This document shows positions 1-6,884 of a stretch of 63,769 nt of DNA, piece after piece; positions within the stretch are counted from its first letter, which is position 1; each line of letters opens with the position of its first letter. The translations under genes and the position numbers were made by a program. The stretch spans positions 1 through 63,769 of the forward strand of contig JBICIE010000224.1 of assembly GCA_043101635.1 (NCBI GenBank), in the 5' to 3' direction. This DNA comes from CAYMJK01 sp043101635. GTDB taxonomy: Bacteria > Planctomycetota > Phycisphaerae > Phycisphaerales > UBA1924. The notes under the pieces were generated by a model. The model was not told where the DNA came from and ran no database searches. It saw nothing but the letters and a program-made list of their open reading frames with translations.

Positions 1-9
1 TTCCGATCT
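1..9 (+). other. Sequencing adapter remnant at contig edge
   Basis: The first nine bases, TTCCGATCT, equal the 3' end of the standard Illumina adapter. On the minus strand they read AGATCGGAA directly after genuine mqnE coding sequence, which is how read-through into an adapter looks. Not genomic sequence. Confidence 0.85.
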
Positions 10-83
10 ACCGTTGTCGACCGCTTCCTGACCGCGGGCCAGAATCTGGTCCTCGTTCATCACGTAGCCCCGCGGGTCGCGGA
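10..83 (-). repeat. mqnE: Inverted fold-back copy of mqnE sequence (artefact)
   Basis: Read on the minus strand this stretch encodes YVMNEDQILARGQEAV followed by DNG, which is what should stand directly before the NGCTEMHIVGGLHP segment that the plus strand carries from about base 91. The contig therefore begins with a reverse-complemented copy of the missing upstream part of the adjacent gene, ending in adapter. The join lies near 76-88, where a GGTCGRCAACGGT microhomology is shared. A chimeric or snap-back read extended by the assembler is the simplest cause; a biological inverted duplication ending exactly in adapter sequence is not plausible. Confidence 0.8.
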
Positions 84-87
84 GGTC

Positions 88-1065
88 GGCAACGGTTGCA
101 CCGAGATGCACATCGTCGGCGGGCTGCATCCGCATCTGCCGTGGGCGTACTACCCGGACATGCTGCGGGCCCTGCGGGACGCGGCGCCGCAGTTGCACCT
201 GAAAGCGTTCACGGCGGTGGAGATCGTGCATCTTGCGAAGATCGCCAAGGTGTACAAGGCCGATGATCGCAAGGCGGGTATCCGCTGGGTGCTGGAGCAA
301 CTGAAGGAGGCCGGGCTGGGGTCGCTGCCCGGCGGGGGCGCCGAGGTCTTCGACGACCGCGTGCACGATGAGGCGTACAAGGGCAAGATCCGCTCGGATG
401 TGTGGCTGGATGTGCACCGCGTGGCGCACGAACTGGGCCTGAATACCAACGCGACGATCCTGTACGGCCACATCGAGGACCGGCGCGAGCGGCTGGTGCA
501 CATGGACATGCTGCGAAGGGCGCAGGATGAGGCGCTGGGACGCATGGGGTATGGGGAAGAGACGGAGAGCCGGAGAGACAAGGAGACGAAGTGCGCCATC
601 ACGTTGACACGTCCGGGTGCGCCTCTTCCCACTCCGTCTCTTCGTCTCTCTGTCTCTTCACCTCTTCCCGCCGGCTACTTCCAGACCATCATCCCGCTCC
701 CGTTCTTCCCCGATGGCTCAGAACTGGAGGCCCTGCCCGGCCCCGGCGGCCTGGAGAACCTGCGGACGCTGGCGATTGCGCGGCTGATGCTCGACAACTT
801 CCCGCACATCAAGGCGTTCTGGATCATGCAGACGCTGGCGATGGCGCAGCTCATGCTCCAGTGCGGGGCCGATGACATCGACGGCACGGTGGTGTGGTAC
901 GACATCACCAAGGTCGGCGGCGCCTCGACGCACCAGGAAACGACAGTGGGGGACCTGCAGCGGGCCATCCGCGAGGCGGGTTTTACGCCGGTGGAGCGCG
1001 ACACGCTGTACCGGCGGGTCCAGCGGGACGCGAGCGACGGGCGGAAGTGGCGGCTGGCTCAGTAG
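88..1065 (+). CDS. mqnE: Aminofutalosine synthase MqnE (5'-truncated)
   Basis: Radical SAM enzyme of the futalosine route to menaquinone; it joins the chorismate-derived enolpyruvyl benzoate to S-adenosylmethionine to give aminofutalosine. Visible hallmarks are NGCTEMHIVGGLHPHLPW, the KAFTAVEI segment, NTNATILYGHIE, and LDNFPHIKAFWIM with GADDIDGTVVWYDI near the C-terminus. The N-terminal CxxxCxxC cluster lies upstream of the contig edge, so the gene is incomplete, and any start at the ATG at 106 would be false. An in-frame insertion of about 40 residues made of a palindromic repeat sits between the QDEAL helix and GYFQTIIPLPF, where homologs join directly. Family assignment is firm; whether the inserted protein is active is unknown. 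Confidence 0.88.
   Translation, partial: GNGCTEMHIVGGLHPHLPWAYYPDMLRALRDAAPQLHLKAFTAVEIVHLAKIAKVYKADDRKAGIRWVLEQLKEAGLGSLPGGGAEVFDDRVHDEAYKGKIRSDVWLDVHRVAHELGLNTNATILYGHIEDRRERLVHMDMLRRAQDEALGRMGYGEETESRRDKETKCAITLTRPGAPLPTPSLRLSVSSPLPAGYFQTIIPLPFFPDGSELEALPGPGGLENLRTLAIARLMLDNFPHIKAFWIMQTLAMAQLMLQCGADDIDGTVVWYDITKVGGASTHQETTVGDLQRAIREAGFTPVERDTLYRRVQRDASDGRKWRLAQ
553..669. repeat. Palindromic repeat inserted in frame in mqnE
   Basis: Purine-rich arm (553-591, GAAGAGACGGAGAGCC and following) is mirrored by a pyrimidine-rich arm (622-669, CTCCGTCTCTTCGTCTCTC and flanks), with about 30 bases between. The frame stays open through it and adds roughly 40 residues absent from the family. It resembles in style the palindromic elements that insert within reading frames in Rickettsia, though no sequence relationship is claimed. 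Confidence 0.65.
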
Positions 1066-1080
1066 CAGCGCCGGCTGCGC

Positions 1081-1108
1081 GGGTGGCACAGGCGTCCCGC
1101 CTGTGCGA
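1081..1108. repeat. 28-bp palindromic repeat, left copy
   Basis: Contains GCACAGGCG, TCC and CGCCTGTGC, a 9-bp stem with a 3-base loop. The full 28 bases recur as an exact reverse complement at 2269-2296, so the two copies bracket the small membrane-protein pair. Confidence 0.75.
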
Positions 1109-1110
1109 AA

Positions 1111-1800
1111 GTGGGCATGCGATACGCGAGCAGCAAGCTCGATCACCCGCTGGCCGTTGTCACGGCGACGATCGCGCTGTCGGCGCTGCTGCTGCTGATC
1201 ATGGCGCGGCTGGAGCGATCGGTGGATGGCGTCGGCGCCGATGCCCTGCTCACGTTCGGCGTCTTCGCGTGCGGCGGCGCTCTCTTCGCGATCTACGCGC
1301 CGGCAGCGGCCCGGTGGAGCCGTGCGCTGGCAGCGCACGACATCAGGCTTCTGTTCGTGTTCGGGCTGAGCTTCGCAGGGTGGGGCTTCCTGCTGCTGCC
1401 GATGCTGGGCGGTCTCTTCGGCCTGCTGCACGCCATCACCTGCACGGCGGCGATCCTCGCGATGGTGCGCGACTGGCGGGTGGCCGTGGCGCCGATCCCG
1501 GCGCTGGCGCCGGCGTGGGCGGTGACGTTCCGCCTCAGCGAAGGACCGAACGCACTGCCGGTCGGGCAGATCGTCTGGATGCTCATCCCGGTACTGGTCT
1601 GGAACATCGAGATGTCAGTCGTCTTCGCCGGGTGGAGCGCCTGGCGCCGGGTCCACCCGCTGCCGGATCCGGCGAAGCACTGCGCCGCCTGCGGCTACGA
1701 CCTCGCAGGGCTGCGCGAGCCGATCTGTCCGGAGTGCGGGAGCGGAGTTGCTCCGGCGGGCTGGCGCTCGAACGATTCGAATCGCGACATTGGAGCCTGA
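1111..1800 (+). CDS. Membrane protein with C-terminal zinc ribbon
   Basis: A 229-residue protein with about five hydrophobic segments (roughly residues 16-38, 48-62, 77-100, 105-122, 142-172) and a C-terminal ribbon CAACGYDLAGL followed by CPECGSG. This four-cysteine CGYDLxG...CPECG ending is a recurring planctomycete membrane-protein type of unknown job. The GTG at 1111 is taken as start; ATG at 1117 is possible. The start lies only two bases after the 28-bp palindrome. It is followed two bases after its stop by the next gene, so the two are probably one transcript. Confidence 0.7.
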   Translation: MGMRYASSKLDHPLAVVTATIALSALLLLIMARLERSVDGVGADALLTFGVFACGGALFAIYAPAAARWSRALAAHDIRLLFVFGLSFAGWGFLLLPMLGGLFGLLHAITCTAAILAMVRDWRVAVAPIPALAPAWAVTFRLSEGPNALPVGQIVWMLIPVLVWNIEMSVVFAGWSAWRRVHPLPDPAKHCAACGYDLAGLREPICPECGSGVAPAGWRSNDSNRDIGA

Positions 1801-1802
1801 CC

Positions 1803-2249
1803 GTGCCGTTTTTCCTCGGCGCCTTACCGTTTCTGTTCCCCATCTACGCCCTCGGCGCATTCATCTACGAGGGCCGGAAGCGGTGGGTGTGGAAGGCGCT
1901 CGTGCTGGTGTGGGGCGTCCTCTACGTGCCACTGGGCATGGAGTGGATGGCAAAGCTTGTCGGCATGGTGGACTGGATCGCCTTCGAGTGGGCTGCGGTC
2001 GTGACGATGTTCGCGCTGCCGTCATTGATCACGGCCGTATTGCTCCTGCTCGCGACGCGCAGCGGCGCTGTCTTCGGGGTGACGTGTGGCGCCGGCCTGC
2101 TCGCCGGCTTCACCATGCTCTCAGAGGAAGCGGCCGGCTGGATATTCGCCATCCTCACCTGGCATGGGTCGGTCGCGGCGATCCTGTGGTGGTGGGCCTG
2201 CCGGATGCGGCGCCGGCGGTTGTGGCCCAAGGCCGACAGGTTCGGCTGA
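1803..2249 (+). CDS. Small hydrophobic membrane protein
   Basis: 148 residues with four predicted membrane segments (starting VPFFLGALPFLFPIYALGAF, then a WKALVLVWGVLY, an ALPSLITAVLLLL and a SVAAILWWWAC segment). No family recognised. It starts at GTG two bases after the stop of the preceding zinc-ribbon membrane protein, so it is probably translationally coupled to it. The pair is enclosed by inverted copies of the same 28-bp palindrome. Confidence 0.6.
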   Translation: MPFFLGALPFLFPIYALGAFIYEGRKRWVWKALVLVWGVLYVPLGMEWMAKLVGMVDWIAFEWAAVVTMFALPSLITAVLLLLATRSGAVFGVTCGAGLLAGFTMLSEEAAGWIFAILTWHGSVAAILWWWACRMRRRRLWPKADRFG

Positions 2250-2268
2250 ATCAACAGCCAAACCGGCG

Positions 2269-2296
2269 TCGCACAGGCGGGACGCCTGTGCCACCC
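2269..2296. repeat. 28-bp palindromic repeat, right copy
   Basis: Exact reverse complement of 1081-1108. It lies 20 bases after the stop of the second membrane protein and could also act as a transcript-end hairpin, although no T-run follows. Confidence 0.75.
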
Positions 2297-2325
2297 GCCC
2301 CGTGACCTGTTGCCGGCGCCGGGCC

Positions 2326-2805
2326 TCACGCGGCCAGTTGCGCCGCCAGCCCGCTCACCTGCCGCTCGAGCAGGGTGCGATCGGGAGCGTCCGATCCCGC
2401 GCCGAAGCGAGTCCAGAACCCTCGAACGACCATGCCGACCGCCGTTCCAGTCGCCGGGTCGCGCATCAGCGTGAAGCCCTCGGGCGCCGGCTCCGGTTGC
2501 GCCGCAACCGATCGCTTCGACACCAGACGCACATCCAGCATGTCCTCGGCGGGGTCGTACCAGTACCAGAGTGAACCTGCGACGCCGGTCAAGGCGCCCG
2601 CCGCCTGGCCGAGGCGCACCGGAAGGCAGTCGCGGCGCGGCACAGCGAACATAGTCCGTGGCGCCCCGTTCTCATCGGTGAACTCGACCTCGTAGGCGTC
2701 GTCGTAGATCTCAACGATGGCGCCGACGTCGCCGCGCGCGGCGCCGCGGCCCGGGAAATCCCGCAGCAGGGCCACCGTGTCGTGGAGTCGGGCTGTGTCC
2801 GTCAT
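2326..2805 (-). CDS. DUF4926-type protein with DUF2283-like C-terminus
   Basis: 159 residues. The first ~55 (LHDTVALLRDFPGRGAARGD, then GAIVEIYDDAYEVEFTDENG) match the small beta-barrel DUF4926 pattern. The second half contains WYWYDPAEDMLDVRLVS, typical of DUF2283-like domains, so this is a two-domain fusion. It lies 12 bases downstream of a DUF6883 gene in the same direction. DUF4926 and DUF6883 genes are often neighbours, which suggests a two-protein unit, but I know of no established function. Family calls are from pattern recognition alone. Confidence 0.65.
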   Translation of the reverse strand: MTDTARLHDTVALLRDFPGRGAARGDVGAIVEIYDDAYEVEFTDENGAPRTMFAVPRRDCLPVRLGQAAGALTGVAGSLWYWYDPAEDMLDVRLVSKRSVAAQPEPAPEGFTLMRDPATGTAVGMVVRGFWTRFGAGSDAPDRTLLERQVSGLAAQLAA

Positions 2806-2817
2806 GTCGCGACCTCC

Positions 2818-3150
2818 TCAGAGTATATAGCAGGTCAGCAGCCGCGGAAGCTCTTCGCCAGTCGGGATGATCCAGGCGCTCCGCACCCAGGCGGTTCCGA
2901 TATCCGTCGTCATCTCGAAGTCGAGCTGGTACCGCTGCCCATGCTCATCCGACTCGCTCGGCGTCGCGCCGCTGGTTGCCGCGGCGCGGAGAAGCGCCGA
3001 GTGCAGGAGTTCGGCGTTCTCCGCGGTGACGCCCAGAGCCCGGGCGAAGACCCGGGCCTTGTGCCGGCCCGTCGGGTGCTGCGGATTCAGCGCATACTCG
3101 GTCAGCTTCTCAAGCGGCACGATCGCGCGATCGCCGTTGGGCAGTTGCAT
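2818..3150 (-). CDS. DUF6883 family protein
   Basis: 110 residues, full length for the family: MQLPNGDRAIVPLEKLTEYA, NPQHPTGRHKARVFARALG and WVRSAWIIPTGEELPRLLTC are the characteristic segments. Function unknown. First gene of a two-gene unit with the DUF4926 protein, 12 bases apart. A TATGAT box sits eight bases before the ATG, so the message is probably leaderless. Confidence 0.75.
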   Translation of the reverse strand: MQLPNGDRAIVPLEKLTEYALNPQHPTGRHKARVFARALGVTAENAELLHSALLRAAATSGATPSESDEHGQRYQLDFEMTTDIGTAWVRSAWIIPTGEELPRLLTCYIL

Positions 3151-3158
3151 CCGGGGCG

Positions 3159-3164
3159 ATCATA
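3159..3164 (-). promoter_or_regulatory. Probable -10 box, leaderless start
   Basis: TATGAT on the minus strand with eight bases to the ATG at 3150; transcription would begin at or next to the start codon. Confidence 0.45.
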
Positions 3165-3196
3165 CCATCCGTGGCTTCCGGCCGCTCCTTCCCTGG

Positions 3197-4588
3197 CTAC
3201 AACTCGATGATGTCGCCGAAGACGGGAAGCTCAGAGGCAAGGCCGAGGTCCGCCTTGATGCGCTCCGCCAGCGCCCGGCGCGGCGGGTCTTCGCCGTGCG
3301 TCAGGACGACCCGCGGCGACGATGGCGCCATCGGCGCCAGCCACTCGACCAACTGCGTCTGCCCCGCGTGGGCGCTGAAGCCGCCGAGGGTGTGGACCTG
3401 CGCCTTCACGCGGATCGGGTCGCCCATGATCTTGACGACGCCGGCGCCATCGACGATCCGCCGGCCGATCGTCCCCTGGGCCTGGTAGCCGACGACCACG
3501 AGGTGCGTCTGCTCGCGCCATAAGCCATGCTTCAGGTGGTGCAGGATGCGCCCGCCGTTCATCATGCCGCTGGCGCTGATGACGACCACGCCCCCATCCA
3601 TCCGGTTGATGGCCATCGACTCCTCGGGCGTGAGCGCGATCTGCAGGCCGGGGAAGCTCAAGGGCGTGTCGCCGCCGGCGATGACAGTCCAGGACTCATC
3701 ATCGAACAGGTCGCGGTGGCGCCGGTATAGCTCGGTGGCGCTGATCGCCATCGGGCTGTCGAGGATGACGCGGACATCATCCAGACGCCGGTTGCGCAGC
3801 GCCTCGCCGATGAACCAGATGAGCTGCTGCGTGCGACCCACGGCGAAGGCCGGGATCAGCACCTTGCCGCCGGTCCGCTGCGCGCCGGTCAGGATGCCGA
3901 GAAGCTCGTCGACCGTCTCATCCGTCGGCCGGTGGTCGCGATCGCCGTAGGTGGATTCCAGGAAGACCAGATCTGCGCGCTCGAACGTGACCGGATCGCG
4001 CAGCAGCGGGGCGCCGCGAGGGCCGACATCGGCGCTGAAGACGACCGTCTTCGATGCGCCGCCCTCGGCGATGGTGAGCTCGAGACTCGCCGAGCCGAGG
4101 ATGTGCCCGGCATCCACGAAGCGGGCGGTGACGCCCGGCGCCACCTCGCGGGGCTCGTCGTAGGCCAGCGGCCGGAACCGCGGCAGGATCTTCTCGACAT
4201 CGAGCGTGGTGAACAGCGGCGTCGCGATCCGGCCGCCGCGCCGGGACCGCCGGCGGCTGAAGCGCTCGGCATCCTGCTGCTGGATGTTGGCTGCGTCCTT
4301 GAGCAGGATGTCGCAGAGGTCGATGGTGGCGGGGGTGGCGAGGATCTCGCCGGGGTAGTCCTCGCGGTTGAGCAGCGGCAGGCGACCGGAGTGATCGATG
4401 TGCGCGTGGGTCAGGATGACGCAGTCCAGGTCGCGCGCGCGAATCGGAGGGATGCGCCGGTTGCGCCGCTCGGCCGCGCCGCCGCCCTGGTGCATGCCGA
4501 ACTCGACCAGCACGCGGGCCCGCTCGGTCTCGACGAGATAGCAGGAGCCGGTGACTTCGCCGGCAGCGCCGAACAGGCGGATGCGCAT
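3197..4588 (-). CDS. MBL-fold beta-CASP RNA metallohydrolase
   Basis: 463 residues of the CPSF73/Ysh1-like RNase family. The zinc motif LTHAHIDHSG lies near residue 60, followed by the metallo-beta-lactamase pieces VDAGHILGSASLEL and FSADVG. A beta-CASP region follows with FLESTYGDRDH, AFAVGRTQQLIW and a C-terminal LTHGEDPPRRALAERI, the usual final histidine motif. The protein should cleave RNA as endo- or 5' exonuclease in the cytoplasm. Its ATG overlaps the stop of the upstream nucleotidyltransferase gene by one base (TGATG), indicating coupled translation. Confidence 0.85.
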   Translation of the reverse strand: MRIRLFGAAGEVTGSCYLVETERARVLVEFGMHQGGGAAERRNRRIPPIRARDLDCVILTHAHIDHSGRLPLLNREDYPGEILATPATIDLCDILLKDAANIQQQDAERFSRRRSRRGGRIATPLFTTLDVEKILPRFRPLAYDEPREVAPGVTARFVDAGHILGSASLELTIAEGGASKTVVFSADVGPRGAPLLRDPVTFERADLVFLESTYGDRDHRPTDETVDELLGILTGAQRTGGKVLIPAFAVGRTQQLIWFIGEALRNRRLDDVRVILDSPMAISATELYRRHRDLFDDESWTVIAGGDTPLSFPGLQIALTPEESMAINRMDGGVVVISASGMMNGGRILHHLKHGLWREQTHLVVVGYQAQGTIGRRIVDGAGVVKIMGDPIRVKAQVHTLGGFSAHAGQTQLVEWLAPMAPSSPRVVLTHGEDPPRRALAERIKADLGLASELPVFGDIIEL

Positions 4589-5358
4589 CAGGCGCCCTTT
4601 CTGGTGATGGTCGCCATGCGCAGGCGCACGAGCAGGTCGTCCAGTTCAGCTCTGGCTACTGGCTGCTCTGGCAGGCCGGACCGCTCTGCCGCGTCTTCCA
4701 GCCGCGCCGCCAGGCGGTCGAACTGCTGGCGGTGGAAGTCCATGTCCAGCGGTGGGGCGGCCTGTTTCTCGGCGCCGGCGACCTTCGCGGCGATCAGGTC
4801 GTCGACGAAGCTGAATCCGAACCGCTCGTTCAGCGTCCGCAGGTTCGACTCCACCCGCTTTTCCTCCATCAGGTAGATGCCGGCCATGAGCGGACGGTAG
4901 GTGTACAGCAGGCCCTTGACTGTCGGGCCGGCGGCGCCCATCACGCGGTCCCATTGATTCTGGGCGAAGCTGCGGAAGTGGTGACGGTGGTGGCGTGTCA
5001 GACAGCGCGGGGCGATCGCCTTCAATTCCTCGAACTCGGGCGTCGCGAGCACGACCAGCGGCGAGAAGATCTGCTCCAGCACGTAGCCGTTGCGGTTCAG
5101 GAGCATGCGGAAGAACTTGTGTACATCGTGCGTGACGAGGTCCATCTCGACCGCGCAGCCGGCGTCCATCACCTCATGCGTCGCCCGCGGCGGCGACAGG
5201 CGCGCCATCTCGCGCACCGGCGTGATGTGCGCCCCGCGCAGGTCATAGTCCGAGTCCGCCGAGGGAAACCCGTACAGGTGCGCCCCGCTCACCGTCACGA
5301 ACAGCAGCGGCCACGGATGGCCTTCCAGGTACGGTTGTGCAAGGGCAGGATCGATCAT
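4588..5358 (-). CDS. Predicted nucleotidyltransferase
   Basis: DNA polymerase beta-type nucleotidyltransferase of the YcgL/COG3541 kind. The signature is SGAHLYGFPSADSDYDLRGA near residue 25, with acidic metal ligands in SDYD and a later VEMDLVTHDVHKF. The ATG at 5358 (MIDPALAQ) is chosen; the longer frame to 5379 would begin inside a CTCTGCTC repeat and adds seven odd residues. Substrate unknown; members may modify RNA or protein. It forms an operon with the beta-CASP RNase through a TGATG overlap, so an RNA-linked role is an inference from context. Confidence 0.72.
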   Translation of the reverse strand: MIDPALAQPYLEGHPWPLLFVTVSGAHLYGFPSADSDYDLRGAHITPVREMARLSPPRATHEVMDAGCAVEMDLVTHDVHKFFRMLLNRNGYVLEQIFSPLVVLATPEFEELKAIAPRCLTRHHRHHFRSFAQNQWDRVMGAAGPTVKGLLYTYRPLMAGIYLMEEKRVESNLRTLNERFGFSFVDDLIAAKVAGAEKQAAPPLDMDFHRQQFDRLAARLEDAAERSGLPEQPVARAELDDLLVRLRMATITRKGA

Positions 5359-5368
5359 GGGCGCCTGA

Positions 5369-5417
5369 GAGCAGAGCACGGGTCCATTCTCTGTTCTCCG
5401 CTCTCCATTCTCTGCTC
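5369..5417. repeat. CTCTGCTC inverted and direct repeat
   Basis: GAGCAGAG (5369-5376) and CTCTGCTC (5410-5417) are complementary and flank two near copies of CCATTCTCTGYTC. It is of the same low-complexity palindromic style as the elements in mqnE and near 12.6 kb, lying just upstream of the chosen nucleotidyltransferase start. Confidence 0.45.
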
Positions 5418-5430
5418 GGTACCAGCAGCG

Positions 5431-5829
5431 CTACTCCAGCGTCTTCTGCGCCTTGTCCACATCCGACACGTTCAGCACGATCGTGCTGGAGCTGGCGATG
5501 CCGCTGGTGCCGTACAGGTAGTTGATGTTCACCCCTGCCCGGGCCAGCTTCCGCGCGATCTTCTCAAGTTCGCCCGGGCGGTTGAGGGGGCGCAGCACCA
5601 GCACCTTCTGGGTGGTGAAGTGGTAGCCCCGGTCCTTGAGGGCCGCCTTGGCCTTGGGGCCGGGCTGGGCGCACAGGCGGATCCAGCCGGCATCCGTACT
5701 CTCGACGATCGAGAGCCCCAGGAGGTTCACATCCGCCTTGTGCAGATCGGCGCACATCTTCGCCAGGGCGCCGGGCTTGTTCTCCAGCGAGACACAGAAC
5801 TGGGTTGCGATCTGGGATGGCATCGACAT
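5431..5829 (-). CDS. ACT domain protein
   Basis: 132 residues made almost entirely of two ACT modules: QFCVSLENKPGALAKMCADL (about 7-70) and LVLRPLNRPGELEKIARKLA (about 78-132), each with the usual GALxxM or GELxxI ligand loop. Stand-alone double ACT proteins are generally small-molecule, often amino-acid, sensors; the ligand here cannot be read. Start at the ATG at 5829 because AAGGAG lies seven bases upstream. A TATGCT -10 box at 5861-5866 would give a leader of about 25 bases. Confidence 0.8.
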   Translation of the reverse strand: MSMPSQIATQFCVSLENKPGALAKMCADLHKADVNLLGLSIVESTDAGWIRLCAQPGPKAKAALKDRGYHFTTQKVLVLRPLNRPGELEKIARKLARAGVNINYLYGTSGIASSSTIVLNVSDVDKAQKTLE

Positions 5830-5860
5830 GGCGGCTCCTTCTGAGTCGGCGTGGAGCACC

Positions 5861-5866
5861 AGCATA
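5861..5866 (-). promoter_or_regulatory. Probable -10 box of the ACT gene
   Basis: TATGCT on the minus strand, about 31 bases before the ATG at 5829, with AAGGAG in the short leader. Divergent from the TACGCT box at 5903. Confidence 0.4.
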
Positions 5867-5902
5867 CCGCGCCCGGGCGCGGCTCGGCGCCCGCCGGCGA
5901 GA

Positions 5903-5908
5903 TACGCT
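5903..5908 (+). promoter_or_regulatory. Probable -10 box of the isomerase/epimerase operon
   Basis: TACGCT 19 bases before the ATG at 5928, leaving a leader of a dozen bases that contains GGAGG. Confidence 0.4.
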
Positions 5909-5927
5909 TGCCGACCGGAGGTGGCTC

Positions 5928-6884
5928 ATGACGAACGGTGCGGCAGGATGGACAAGGCGGGAGGTTCTGGGCGCCGCGGCGGGCTTGGCCGCGGCAGGGT
6001 CGCTCGCCGGCGCACAGCCCGAGCCCGAGCAGGCCTCGCCCGGGCCGATCTTCCGGATCTCCCTGGCCCAGTGGTCGCTGCACCGGGCCCTTCAGGGCGG
6101 GGCGATGGACAACCTCGACTTTGCCACGGCTGCCCGCGAAACCTATGGCCTGGAGGCGGTCGAGTACGTCAACAGCTTCTTCAAGGACCATGCCGCCGAC
6201 GAGGCGTACCTGGGCCAGATGAAGCGCCGAGCCGCCGACGCCGATGTCAAGAGTCTGCTGATCATGATCGACGGGGAGGGCGAGATCGGCCACCCGGACC
6301 AGCAGCGCCGGTTGCAGGTGGTGGACAATCACCGCAAGTGGGCGGACGCCGCGGCCTTCCTGGGCTGCCACTCGATCCGGGTCAACGCCGCCAGCCGCGG
6401 CACGGCCGAGGAGCAGAAGCGCCTGGCCGCCGACGGCCTGCGCCGCCTGACCGAGTACGGCGACTCGGTGGGTGTGAACGTGATCGTGGAGAACCACGGG
6501 GGGCTCAGCTCCAACGGCGCCTGGCTGGCCAGCGTGATCCGCGAGGTCGGCCACGAGCGCTGCGGCACGCTGCCGGACTTCGGCAACTTCTGCCTCGACT
6601 GGGGCCGCAAGGATGAGCCGGACGCCTGGTACGACCGGTACCGCGGCGTCGAGGAGATGATGCCGTTTGCCAAGGCGGTGAGCGCCAAGAGCCATGACTT
6701 CGACAATGAGGGCAATGAGACGGCGACCGACTACCGGCGCATGCTGAAGATCGTCCTCGGGGCCGGATATCGCGGCTACATCGGCATCGAATACGAGGGC
6801 GAGAAGCTGCCCGAGCCGGAGGGGATCCGGGCCACGAAGCGTCTGCTGGAGCGGGTGCGCGGCGAGATGGGGGGCGCGAATTGA
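5928..6884 (+). CDS. Secreted sugar phosphate isomerase/epimerase family protein
   Basis: 318 residues with the xylose isomerase-like TIM barrel: ISLAQWSLHRAL, NVIVENHGGLSSNG (metal-ligand Glu), AKSHDFD and YIGIEYEGE. The N-terminus WTRREVLGAAAGLAAAGSLA is a twin-arginine signal, so the folded enzyme should be exported by Tat. The ATG at 5928 has GGAGG seven bases upstream. Planctomycetes encode many such Tat-exported barrels, usually with unassigned sugar or polyol substrates. The following esterase gene overlaps its stop codon, so the two are co-translated. Confidence 0.82.
   Translation: MTNGAAGWTRREVLGAAAGLAAAGSLAGAQPEPEQASPGPIFRISLAQWSLHRALQGGAMDNLDFATAARETYGLEAVEYVNSFFKDHAADEAYLGQMKRRAADADVKSLLIMIDGEGEIGHPDQQRRLQVVDNHRKWADAAAFLGCHSIRVNAASRGTAEEQKRLAADGLRRLTEYGDSVGVNVIVENHGGLSSNGAWLASVIREVGHERCGTLPDFGNFCLDWGRKDEPDAWYDRYRGVEEMMPFAKAVSAKSHDFDNEGNETATDYRRMLKIVLGAGYRGYIGIEYEGEKLPEPEGIRATKRLLERVRGEMGGAN

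Noticed and set aside
1..96. Inverted repeat at the window start as an attachment site or mobile-element end
   Set aside because: It is explained by adapter read-through and a fold-back chimera.
4732..5844. Long plus-strand frames over 3.2-5.8 kb and similar antisense frames at 8-7, 24-26, 35-37, 53-55 and 56-58 kb
   Set aside because: They mirror well-supported genes on the other strand, are rich in Arg, Ala, Pro and Gly, and show no domain; this is expected shadow coding in high-GC sequence.
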